Origin: Lacipirellula parvula
GTDB lineage: Bacteria > Planctomycetota > Planctomycetia > Pirellulales > Lacipirellulaceae
Assembly: GCF_009177095.1 (NCBI RefSeq)
Contig: NZ_AP021861.1
Location: forward strand, 310,001 to 374,000
Length of the DNA stretch: 64,000 nt
Direction: 5' to 3'
In this document: one piece after another, positions 1 to 9,700 of the stretch
How the letters are laid out: each line of letters opens with the position of its first letter
Numbering within the stretch: the first letter of the stretch is position 1
The notes under the pieces: model-generated
Databases searched by the model: none
What the model was told of the DNA's origin: nothing
Seen by the model: only the letters and a program-made list of their open reading frames with translations
Position numbers and translations under genes: made by a program

Positions 1-1119
1 CTCCGCGGAACCGGCAATTGCCGTGAGGTGCCCCATCTTCCGCCCCGGCCGAGCCTCGGCCTTGCCGTACAAATGCAGCCGCAGCTGCGGATCGGCCAGC
101 ACTTTTTCCCACCGCGGCTCGCCGTTCGACCAAACATCACCCAGCAGGTTGGCCATCGCGGCGGCAGGAACGATCGTCTCGAACGACCCCAACGGCAGAC
201 CGCAGACGGCCCGCACCTGCTGTTCGAACTGCGAGCAATTGCAGGCGTCGATCGTGAGGTGCCCCGAGTTGTGCGGCCGCGGAGCGATCTCGTTCACCAG
301 CAGCCGGCCGTCGCGCGTGAGGAAGAACTCAACGCACAATAGGCCCACAACGTCGAGCTCCCGCACGACCGCCTGAGCGATCTTGCTGGCGTCCTCGAAC
401 AGCCGGGCGACCCGCGGTTGCGGATAGACAGAGACGTCGAGAATGTGGTGAGCGTGATCATTGGCGATCGGCCCGAAGAAGGCTTCTTCGCCATTGGCCG
501 AACGAGCCGCAAGCATCGAGACTTCGCACTCAAAGTCGACCCAGCCTTCGAGGATCGCGGCGGCGCTGTTGAGCGCGGCGTGGGCTGCTTCCGCTTCGGA
601 CGCGCTGCGGACGAGCGCCTGCCCCTTGCCGTCGTAGCCCCAGGCGGCGGTCTTCAGCACGGCGGGGAGGCCGAGTTCCGCGAGGGCCGCGGTGAGCTGT
701 TCCTTGGTAGTCGCCTCGGCAAATGGCGTGCACGGGATGCCCGCCGCGCGGAGAAAGCCCTTCTCGCGGAGCCGTTCTTGCGTGGTGTGGAGGACGCGGC
801 CGCCAGGCCGGACGGGAGCGAACTTGGCGGCCGTCTCGATCGCCGCTGCCGAGATGTTCTCGAACTCTAGCGTCACCACGTCGACCGACTGGGCGAACTC
901 CGCCACCGCCGCCTCATCGTCGAACGAACCGACCGTTTGCCGATAGGCGACGTCGGCCGCGGGGGCGTCATGTTCGGGGGCGTAGACGTGGACGCGATAG
1001 CCGAGCCGCGCGGCGGCCATGGCGAACATCTTGCCAAGTTGCCCGCTGCCGAGCACGCCGAGCGTGGCGCCAGGAAGAATGGGAGCGGCGGCGGGATTCG
1101 TCGCAGCAGAAGCCGCCAT
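1..1119 (-). CDS. purK: N5-carboxyaminoimidazole ribonucleotide synthase PurK (3' end cut by window edge)
   Basis: PurK is a cytoplasmic ATP-grasp enzyme of purine synthesis that carboxylates AIR with bicarbonate and ATP to N5-CAIR. I translated the minus strand from the ATG at 1119 and the frame stays open to base 1 (373 codons). Seen in the protein are the N-terminal nucleotide-fold motif GVLGSGQLGKM, an ATP-grasp glycine loop GYDGKGQ, and the family signature EIAPRPHNSGH. The family is about 355-400 residues long, so only a short tail should be missing. It lies about 10 bases downstream of purE, which makes its product the direct substrate of its neighbour. Identification is firm; only the stop codon is unseen. 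Confidence 0.93.
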   Translation of the reverse strand, partial: MAASAATNPAAAPILPGATLGVLGSGQLGKMFAMAAARLGYRVHVYAPEHDAPAADVAYRQTVGSFDDEAAVAEFAQSVDVVTLEFENISAAAIETAAKFAPVRPGGRVLHTTQERLREKGFLRAAGIPCTPFAEATTKEQLTAALAELGLPAVLKTAAWGYDGKGQALVRSASEAEAAHAALNSAAAILEGWVDFECEVSMLAARSANGEEAFFGPIANDHAHHILDVSVYPQPRVARLFEDASKIAQAVVRELDVVGLLCVEFFLTRDGRLLVNEIAPRPHNSGHLTIDACNCSQFEQQVRAVCGLPLGSFETIVPAAAMANLLGDVWSNGEPRWEKVLADPQLRLHLYGKAEARPGRKMGHLTAIAGSAE

Positions 1120-1129
1120 AGCAATATCC

Positions 1130-1633
<504 letters not shown>

Positions 1634-1662
1634 CTTCAGGGTTTGAGGACGGATGTCAACGA

Positions 1663-2919
1663 CTATCGCGGCTTCACGGCCCGGCCGTCGACGACGTTAT
1701 CGCCGGGGTGCATCACGACGACGTCCCCTTCGGCCAATCCTCCGCGGATCTCGGCCTCTAGCCCGTTTTCCAGGCCGAGCTTCACCGTTTGCTGGCGGGC
1801 GACTCCGTTCTCGACGCGGAAGGTCGCCCAGTCGTCGCCGACGCGGAACAGGGCGCTCGAAGGGATTTTCAGCACATCGTCCGCCTCGGCGATCACAATC
1901 CGGGCTTCGACGCGAAACCCGTCGCCCAGATCGTCGCGCTGTTGGGGGGGATCGATCAGGTCGACGATCACGTTGACGCGCTGTTCCTCGACGCCGAGCG
2001 TGGAGATCTTCGTGAAGCCTGAGGGCTCTACCAGCCGCACCTCGCCATGGAGCGGCCGATCGCCGCCCCACTCTTCGAGCACGACGGTGGCGCCGGGGCG
2101 AACTTTCACCGCATCGCGAGAGAGAACGTCGATTTCAATTTCGAGGTCGTGCGGATCGCCGATCTCGAGCAACGGCTCGCCGGCCGCGACGACGGCTTCG
2201 CTCTCCTTAAACACCCGCAGGACGCGCCCGTTGATCGGCGAGAGGATGTTGAAGTGCCACTGCGGATCTTGTTGGGGATAGGGGGCTCTTTCCTGCTCTT
2301 CGCCAGCTTCAGGCTTCGCGGGTTTCTCGGGCGGGCGCGAGCGTAGCAGCGCGGCGCGAGCCTGATCGAGTTCGAACTGAGCGATTTCCTGTGAATGCTG
2401 CGCGGAACGGACGAGCGCCGCGCGAGTGCGGCGGAACATCTCTTTGTTTTCCAGCTCATTCTGCGTGATCGCGCCGACGCTCTCGCGCTGCGCCGCTCGC
2501 GCCCGCCGCATGTCGGCCTCGGCGAACTCCAGGTTGGCCGTCGCTTCGTCGAGGAGCGGCGTCGCGCGGGCGAGCTTCGCCTCGGCCGCTTTGACGTTCG
2601 CCTCGGCCTGCAGCAGCGCTCGGGCGTCGAGCAACTCGGGGTCGCGCGGCTCGATGCTGGCGACCAGCGTTTCGCCGGCAGCGACCTCGTCGCCTGGGTC
2701 GAGTTCGATCCGCAGCAATCGCCCGGCCAGTGGCGCCGAGACGGTGTAGCGTTCCCGCAGCCGCGTCTTACCATCCTGGTCGACGGTTTCGCGAATCTCG
2801 CCGCGGACGACTTTGGCCAAGTCCGCCTCCACTGGCGCCGGGCGCAGGCCAAGGATAATCGCCGCGACAACCGCGGCGACGAACCCAATCAGCAGGATCC
2901 GGCGAACCAAAGATTTCAT
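1663..2919 (-). CDS. HlyD-family membrane fusion / periplasmic adaptor subunit of ABC exporter
   Basis: A 418-residue adaptor of the HlyD/MacA/DevB type. One membrane anchor near residues 7-25 ([18 protein letters not shown]) is followed by a first lipoyl half with [19 protein letters not shown], a central alpha-helical hairpin rich in Ala/Glu/Arg (about 95-200), a second lipoyl half ([19 protein letters not shown]) and beta-barrel and membrane-proximal domains. Such proteins bridge an inner-membrane permease to the outer envelope. The gene starts 18 bases after the stop of the double-FtsX permease and belongs to the same transcription unit as the ATPase upstream. The substrate cannot be inferred from sequence. 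Confidence 0.88.
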   Translation of the reverse strand: MKSLVRRILLIGFVAAVVAAIILGLRPAPVEADLAKVVRGEIRETVDQDGKTRLRERYTVSAPLAGRLLRIELDPGDEVAAGETLVASIEPRDPELLDARALLQAEANVKAAEAKLARATPLLDEATANLEFAEADMRRARAAQRESVGAITQNELENKEMFRRTRAALVRSAQHSQEIAQFELDQARAALLRSRPPEKPAKPEAGEEQERAPYPQQDPQWHFNILSPINGRVLRVFKESEAVVAAGEPLLEIGDPHDLEIEIDVLSRDAVKVRPGATVVLEEWGGDRPLHGEVRLVEPSGFTKISTLGVEEQRVNVIVDLIDPPQQRDDLGDGFRVEARIVIAEADDVLKIPSSALFRVGDDWATFRVENGVARQQTVKLGLENGLEAEIRGGLAEGDVVVMHPGDNVVDGRAVKPR

Positions 2920-2937
2920 GACTACAGCTTAGCTTGC

Positions 2938-5307
2938 CTACTCGCGAGATTTCAGGACTGCGACCAGATCGAGGTGGTCAAGGTTTCGCCGCACCAGCAA
3001 GCCCGAGAGCGCCGACGCGGCGATCACCACGAGCGACGCCCAGGCGTACGTCCGGTTGCTCACCACCATTGGGAAGCGAAAGAGCTCCTGGTCGAACGCG
3101 GTGCACATCCACCACGCGAAGAACGTGCCAAGACCGAGGCCGACGGGGATTGCCAGCAGCGTCACGATCGCCAGCTCGCCGAGCAGAATCGACGAGATCT
3201 CCTGCCGCGTGAAGCCGATGACGCGCAGCGTGGCGAGCTCGCGGCTCCGCTCGGCGAGCGAGATGCGGGCACTGTTATAGACTACCCCCGCCGCAATGAT
3301 ACAGGCGAAAATAAGGTTGATCCGCTTCATCACGCCGAGGTTCTTGGCGATCGTATCGTTGAAGCTGTCGATCGAATGTTGCTTGACCATTACGGTGGCG
3401 ACGGCGGGGGTTTCCTTCAAATCGCGGTATAAGGCGTCCTGGTACGCGGGGTCGACTTCCATATTCACGCCGTTGATCACTGGCCCTTCCAACATGATTT
3501 GCCGCAGTTCCGCGAGATCCATGTAAGCGCTCAGGCCCACGAAATCTTTGATCGTCGCCGCGATCATCACCCGCCGGTGGGGACGCTCGTCGGTGAGGAC
3601 TTCGAGCTCCACCCAATCGCCGACCTTCACGTCGAGCACCTCGGCCAGCTTTTGCGACACGAGCAGGCCGTGCGGCGGCAGCGTCGCTTCATGGCCATCC
3701 ATGTTCACTAGGCCGTAGAGCGTGCTGTCTGGTTCGATGCCGCGAACGCCGACGCGGCGGTTACGCGGGCCGGCGCGCAAACGAGCGGAAACGGTGCGCG
3801 TCGGTTCGCAGTGCATTACCCCCGGCATGCTGGCGAGCTCGTAGAGCGCCCGGTCGCTGACGGGGTCCGAAGTGGCAATCGAGACGTCGAACCGCTGCAC
3901 CCAATGGAATTGGGCGTTCATCATGTAGTCGATGGAGTCTTGAAAGAAGTTGCCGATCACCAGCACAGTGACGGCGAGCGAGATCGCGAGCGTCGAGAGG
4001 CCGGTTTTGACGGGGTGGCGTTCCAACTGGCGGACGACCATCAGCGCGATCGGCGGCACGTAGCGGCCGACGCCAAGGCGTTCGAGAATCGTCGGCCCGA
4101 AGCCAGCGGGAGGTTCCGGACGCATCGCCTCGGCGGGGGGCAGCCGGACGGCGCGCAGCACCGAGCCCAACGCGCCGACAACCGCGGCCGACGCCGCGAC
4201 CAGCGCCGCGGCGACCAGTACCGAGGGATAGATGCGGAATAGAAACACCGGGAAGTGAAACAGCCGCGCGTACATCCCCGTCACCAGCCAGCCGAACCAA
4301 GCCCCGGCCGGGATGCCGATCGCAAGGGCAAGCGCCGCAATGAGCAGCACTGACTTGATGTAGTGCCAACCGACCTCAAAGTTCGAGTAGCCGAACGCCT
4401 TGAGCGCCGCGATCTGCTCGCGCTGACTGTTGATCGTGCGCGACATGACAACGTTGATCAAAAACGCTGAAACGCCCAGGAAGATCGAAGGGGCGAAGAG
4501 CCCCATGTTGCGGTTTTGCTCGATCTCGTTGTCGACAAACTGATGCGAGAGCTGATCGCGGCGATCGAACGCCCCCAGGCCGCCGTACGGTTCGATCAGA
4601 TTGTCGACCCGCTGGATGACGTCCTCGGGGTTGGCGCCCCGCATAAGCTTGATGGCAAGGTCGTTGAACGCGCCATCCATGTCGTAGGCGAGTTGCAACG
4701 CCTCTTCGTTCATCCAGAAGACGCCGAAGTGGCGGTTGTCCGGCACGATGCCGCCTGGTTTGATCTCATAGATGTACTCGGGCGAGAGGACGACGCCGAC
4801 GATCTTCAATTCCTTCATCCGGCCGTTGATAACGGCGGAGAAGCGGTCGCCGACTTCCATGCGGTTGGCGTCGACGAACGCTTCGCTGGCGAGGGCTTCG
4901 TCGTCGCTGCGGGGAGTCAGCCAGCGGCCGCGGCGGAGGAAGAGCTGATTGAGCCGCGGGCGGCCGACGTCTGGCACGGAGATGAGCCGGCCTGAGGCTG
5001 GTTCGTCGAGTCCTGGCACCGACAGGTTGACCGGGACGACGATCCGCCGCTCGGCGGTCGCAACGCCGGGGATGCGCTCGATGCGATGGATGATCTCGTC
5101 GGGCGCCCGTTTGATCGAGGCAAAGACGTCGGCGAAGTTGTAGCGGTCGTAATAGGTCTGTTGCGTCAGCTCGAGCGAATGGAGCATGCTCCGCGACAGA
5201 ATAAAGAGCGCGATGCCGCAACCCATCACCACCGAAATCGCCGCCGCCAGCCCGCGCATGTGCCACAGGTCGCGAAACATTTTGCGATCTAGCGGGGGGA
5301 TTAGCAT
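2938..5307 (-). CDS. ABC transporter permease with two FtsX domains (MacB/LolCE-like)
   Basis: A 789-residue inner-membrane permease. A hydrophobic segment near residues 20-40 is followed by a large periplasmic domain, a first FtsX block of three helices (about 270-400, including QREQIAALKAFGYSNFEVGW), then a second copy: a helix, a periplasmic domain and a second FtsX block (about 640-780, with RSRELATLRVIGFTRQEI). The duplicated A-L-[KR]-x-[FI]-G coupling segments are where the ATPase engages. The ATG at 5307 was chosen; the longer frame begins with TTG at 5328 and adds only seven residues. It pairs with the ATPase upstream and the HlyD adaptor downstream as a tripartite exporter of the MacAB/DevBCA class. 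Confidence 0.88.
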   Translation of the reverse strand: MLIPPLDRKMFRDLWHMRGLAAAISVVMGCGIALFILSRSMLHSLELTQQTYYDRYNFADVFASIKRAPDEIIHRIERIPGVATAERRIVVPVNLSVPGLDEPASGRLISVPDVGRPRLNQLFLRRGRWLTPRSDDEALASEAFVDANRMEVGDRFSAVINGRMKELKIVGVVLSPEYIYEIKPGGIVPDNRHFGVFWMNEEALQLAYDMDGAFNDLAIKLMRGANPEDVIQRVDNLIEPYGGLGAFDRRDQLSHQFVDNEIEQNRNMGLFAPSIFLGVSAFLINVVMSRTINSQREQIAALKAFGYSNFEVGWHYIKSVLLIAALALAIGIPAGAWFGWLVTGMYARLFHFPVFLFRIYPSVLVAAALVAASAAVVGALGSVLRAVRLPPAEAMRPEPPAGFGPTILERLGVGRYVPPIALMVVRQLERHPVKTGLSTLAISLAVTVLVIGNFFQDSIDYMMNAQFHWVQRFDVSIATSDPVSDRALYELASMPGVMHCEPTRTVSARLRAGPRNRRVGVRGIEPDSTLYGLVNMDGHEATLPPHGLLVSQKLAEVLDVKVGDWVELEVLTDERPHRRVMIAATIKDFVGLSAYMDLAELRQIMLEGPVINGVNMEVDPAYQDALYRDLKETPAVATVMVKQHSIDSFNDTIAKNLGVMKRINLIFACIIAAGVVYNSARISLAERSRELATLRVIGFTRQEISSILLGELAIVTLLAIPVGLGLGTFFAWWMCTAFDQELFRFPMVVSNRTYAWASLVVIAASALSGLLVRRNLDHLDLVAVLKSRE

Positions 5308-5348
5308 TTGGCAACGGGGGTTATACAAGGCGAGGTTTGCGGGGGCTG

Positions 5349-5526
5349 TCAGTGGTCTGTCGTCAGTTGTCAGTTGCTAAATGCGTGAGAGTGGAAGGTC
5401 GAGCGAACATTAAAGCCACCGGCTCCGCCGGTGGACGCGGCTGGAGCAAGGCTAGCGAGCACTTCGTCCACCGGCGGAGCCGGTGGCTTGTATTAGCAAC
5501 TGACAACGGACCACTGACAACTGACA
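5349..5526. repeat. Nested palindromic element between ATPase and permease genes
   Basis: Two perfect 24-base inverted arms (5413-5436 and 5466-5489) face each other across a 29-base loop. Each arm is itself a hairpin built on CCACCGGC/GCCGGTGG. Outside them a second imperfect pair runs from about 5349-5380 to 5493-5524 (TTGTCAGTTGCTAA opposite TTAGCAACTGACAA). The element fills the roughly 220-base gap between two genes that should be co-transcribed. Confidence 0.85.
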
Positions 5527-5529
5527 CAT

Positions 5530-6255
5530 TCACCAATTCAATTCCGAAGCTGGTCGTTTGCGAGAGTTCATTTCAACGCCCGTAATCTCGCCGCCGGAGA
5601 GGTGGATCACGCGGTCTGCCATTTCCGCGATGACGGCGTTGTGCGTGATCACCGCGGTGGTCGTTTTCAATTCTGCGTTGATTTTCTGGATCGCCTCCAG
5701 CACCAGCACGCCGGTGCGGACGTCGAGGGCGCCGGTCGGTTCGTCGCACAGCAGCACGTCGGGGCGTTTGGCGACGGCGCGAGCGATCGCCACCCGCTGC
5801 TGCTCACCGCCCGACATCTGCGCCGGGAAGTGGTCGAGCCGCTTGCCAAGATCGACCAATTCGAGCGCCTCGACGGGGCTCATCGGGTTACGGGCGATTT
5901 CGGTGATCAGGCTGACGTTCTCGCGGGCCGTGAGGCTGGGGATCAGGTTGTAGAACTGGAAGACGAATCCGACATGGTCGCGGCGGTACCGCGTCAGCGC
6001 GGCGTCGTCGAACTCCGTGAGTTGGCGATCGCGGTAAAAAACCTCCCCGCCGCTGGGGACGTCGAGCCCGCCCAGGATGTTCAGCAGCGTGCTCTTGCCC
6101 GAACCCGAGGGGCCGAGCAGCACGACGAACTCGCCGGCAAAGAGTTCCAGGTCGACGCCGCGGAGTGCGTGCACGTCGACCTCGCCCATGTGATACACCT
6201 TCGTGATCTGCCGAGCGGTGAAGACAGTCTCGACCGAAGGAACAGATGAAGGCAT
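5530..6255 (-). CDS. ABC transporter ATP-binding protein (LolD/MacB-type)
   Basis: A 241-residue cytoplasmic ABC ATPase. Walker A is GPSGSGKST (about 49-57), the Q-loop region is [10 protein letters not shown], the signature is [14 protein letters not shown], Walker B is [12 protein letters not shown] and the switch histidine is in AVITHN. The N-terminus ([20 protein letters not shown]) is typical of LolD/MacB ATPases that power FtsX permeases by mechanotransmission. It is the first gene of the minus-strand exporter cluster; the permease follows after a gap filled by a large nested palindrome. Substrate unknown. Confidence 0.93.
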   Translation of the reverse strand: MPSSVPSVETVFTARQITKVYHMGEVDVHALRGVDLELFAGEFVVLLGPSGSGKSTLLNILGGLDVPSGGEVFYRDRQLTEFDDAALTRYRRDHVGFVFQFYNLIPSLTARENVSLITEIARNPMSPVEALELVDLGKRLDHFPAQMSGGEQQRVAIARAVAKRPDVLLCDEPTGALDVRTGVLVLEAIQKINAELKTTTAVITHNAVIAEMADRVIHLSGGEITGVEMNSRKRPASELNW

Positions 6256-6799
6256 AGGGGGCCGCCTCGAGCGGCGGAGCGGCGTGAGAAGGTGTATGAA
6301 GGATTTGTGAACGCTATCGCTGGGCCCGATTTGCGAGGCATGGCCAGCGTCGCGGAGGACATTTCAAGTATCGGCGCCCTCCTGGGGAGGGTCAAACTGG
6401 TCAATTGACGCCTCCCGCCGAACGGCGTGGCGGGTCGGTTCGTACCCATTTCAGGGCCGTCGTAGCGTCAGATTGGGGGCCCTGGAGAGGGGCGAAACGA
6501 CTGTGCCGGATGTGCCGTCCGCGGCATCGTTGACACGTCCCCCCCCGGGGATACGATGAACTTAACTCCTGTCCTGACAGGCCCTAAGGCCACGTTGAGG
6601 AACCGTTCGATCAGCGTCTTTTCTCGCTCTCATCAGCGGCGCTTTGCGGACCTTCCAAGGCGCGGTTCCTAACGACTTCGGTGAATGGGCTTCGGTGATT
6701 GGCGTCGCGGCTGAAAAACGCCGCTGAGCGCCCTCGCATCGAACCCGCACACTCGACTGAACAGAGATTTCCTTCGCCAACTTACGCAGCGAATACGAC
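6256..6799. other. Intergenic region between divergent exporter and TPR operons
   Basis: No convincing gene was seen. The stretch holds the divergent starts of the ABC exporter (minus) and the TPR gene (plus), a strong sigma-70-like promoter at 6530-6557, and a roughly 240-base leader. In the leader, AGGAACCG at 6598-6605 can pair with CGGTTCCT at 6663-6670, closing a stem-loop of about 73 bases. Downstream of the promoter there is also a small CCTGTC-CT-GACAGG palindrome near 6568. Confidence 0.6.
6530..6557 (+). promoter_or_regulatory. Sigma-70-like promoter of the TPR gene
   Basis: A perfect TTGACA box (6530-6535), a 16-base spacer and TACGAT (6552-6557, five of six consensus bases) point rightward to the 1486-residue TPR gene. 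The expected start near 6564 would leave a leader of about 235 bases. Promoter use is inferred from sequence only. Confidence 0.65.
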
Positions 6800-9700
6800 A
6801 TGCAACGCTATCGCGTCAACTACGTTCTGCTCATCATTCTGGTCGTCGGGGGCATCCTTGGGACCATCGGCGTCCACTTCCTGTGGCGATATCAGATCAA
6901 CAAAAATGCCGATCGGCTCTTGGCCAAGGCCGAAGCCGCGGAGGCCTCCGGCGACATCGAAGCGGCATTTGACAGTTTGCAGCAGTACGTCCAATTGCGG
7001 ACGGATGACGACGAAGCCTTGCTCAGCTTCGGCGAACTCGCCGCGAAGGCGGTCGAGACCGACGGGCTCGAGATGGAGGTGCGCGCCAAAGGGTACGGCC
7101 GACTGGGCGAGATCGTCCGTGAGACGTCCGTGTCAGAATCCGAAGCCGTGCGCGCCGGCAGTGCGAAGCTTCGCCGCAAGTTGATTGATTTGCAGACGAT
7201 GTTCGGGTCGTTTGACCTGGCCCTCGGCAATATCAACGAATTGCTGTTAACGAATAGCGACGACCCCGAGCTGTTGACGCTTAAGGTGCAGGGCTTGTTC
7301 CAAACGCAAAAGCAGGGCGAGGGGGCGCGCGTCGCCAACGAACTCATCGGCTACGACCCGCAAGAAGATAAATTCGACGTCGCGAAGGCCAAGGCGCCGC
7401 ACGATCCGCGGACCTACTTAATGCTGGCGGCCTATTTGAACGACCAGAAACCGGAACTCGCCTCGCGCGTTATCGAGCAGATGGTGACTGCCAACCCCGA
7501 GTCGGCTGACGCGTTTGTGACGCAATACAGCTTTTACAAGTCAACGGGAAAGAACGACGAGGCCCGCGCCGCGCTCGACAAGGCGTTCGCCCTCAAGCCG
7601 GAGGATGCGGCAGTGTTGAACGCGAAGGGCGCCGAAGCCATCGCGGATTTCCAACAAGCGTTTGCCGACGCTAAGGGCGACGACGCCGAGAAACAACGCA
7701 CCGAGGCGAAGAAGCATTTAGACGAAGCGGCGAAGTTTTACGCCCAAGGGATGGAGAAGTACCCGGACCGGATCGACTTTTTCGAACGCGCCGCGCGGAT
7801 CGAAACGTTCCGCGAGAAACCGGATGATGCGCTGAAGATCGTCGACAAAGGGATCGCCGCGTTCCCGCTGAAATCGAACTACAATCGGCTCGGCATTCCT
7901 GCCGCGCTCGGCCTAGCGAACATCAAGATGGAAATCTTGATTACCCGGAAGGATTTTGACGGGGTGAAGAAAGAGATCGCCGAGTTGCGGTCTCTCAACG
8001 ACGCTCGCGTCAACGCCGTCGCCGACTTCCACGAAGCCCGTCTGGCCGCCGTCGACGAGAAGTGGGCCGACGCCGCCAAGCAACTGCAAGACGTCCGTCC
8101 GCGGCTGCTCGGCTTCTCTGAATTGCAGGCCCTCGCGGCGGCAATCCAGGGCTTCTGTCACACGCAACTCGGTCAGTTCGACCTAGCGCTCGAAGCATAC
8201 AAGGCGGCTCTCGACATCAATCCGGAGTTGCCGCAGGCCAAAGCGGGCCGCGAACAAATCCTGGCGATGATGAACATTGAACAGCCCGAAGAGGGCATGC
8301 TCGAACTTGATCGCGAGATTAAGGAGATGCTTGCCAAGCCGAAGGGAGAGCAGGACTGGGGCTCGCTGACGGCGAAGATCGACGATTACATTGACGAACA
8401 AGCGTCGCAGCGAGTCGTGCCCACCTCGTGGGCCGCTTCTCGCAAGGCGCTGTTGCGCGGCCAGATGTTGGCGATGCGGGCGGTCGAAGAGAAGAATCCA
8501 GCCGAGCAGAAAACCTTGTTCACGCAGGCGCGCGACGCGATCAAGCAAGCGTACGCCATCGATCCGAAAGATCCTACCGTTCAGGTTCAAGCCATTCGAT
8601 TGTTGGCGCAAGAACCGGACAGCGGTCCGGCGAAGGCGCTCGAACTGCTCGACAGCATCGTCAAGAAGGGTAAGGATTCCGCCGCTTTCCGGACGCTGCG
8701 AGTCGAGCTTCTCGCCGCGATTCGTGATCCGCAGCTGCCTGCCCAGCTGAATGCCGCCACGCAAGGGATGGACGACTTCGAGGATGCTCAAAAGGCATTG
8801 GTTTGGTCGGCCGTCGCTGCCCGGTTCGAGCAGCTGGGCGATATCGCCGAAGCGCGCCGCTGCCTGGAGCAAGCGGTCGCTCTGTCGCCGAACAATTTGC
8901 CGACGCGGAATGCGTTGTTCGATCTCGCCCTTAAGCAACGCGACGATCCTGGCATGCAGGCCGCGCAAGAGAAGATTCTTGAGATCGTGAAGAGCAAGAG
9001 CGATCCGGTATACGTCCTTTCCGAAGTCAAACGCCGTCTCTCGGGGCTCGAAGCCGGGACCGCTTCGAAGGAAGAGGTCGCCGAAGCTCGCCGCATGCTC
9101 GATGCGGCGATCAAGCAGCGACCCACCTGGGCCGATTTGTACGTGGTGAAGGGGCAGTTGGCGCTGCTGCTCGACAGCAACCCAGATCAAGCATTGAAAG
9201 ACTTCGAGAAGGCGTTCGAACTCGGCGGCACGAACCTCAACGCCTTGGCGTTGCAGATTCGCCTGTTGGCCGAGCGCGGCCGCGTCCAAGAAGCGCGGCA
9301 GCGAATGGATCGCCTCCCGAGCTCGGCGTGGTCGGGCGTCTTGGGGACGACGGCCGCGGATATTCTGGCGAATGTCGGCGAAAGCGAGTTGGCGTTTGCC
9401 GAGGCGCAGAAGGTTGCCGAGTCGAAGCCGGAAGACGCCGCCGTGCAATCCTGGTTTGCAGGGATCGCCGTCCGCGCCGATAAGTCGGACGCCGCTGAAA
9501 AGGCGATGAAGAAGGCGATCGAGATCAATCCCGAGGATCCCGATGCCTGGACGCGACTGGTCAGCCTGTACCGTGAACTGAAGCAGTACGACAACGTGGA
9601 GAAGACGTTGCGCGAAGCGTTCCTGGCGCTCGACGACGAATACTTGCCGCTGCTCACGGGGCGCTACTACGAGCTCCAGTCTCGTTGGCAAGAGGCGGAG

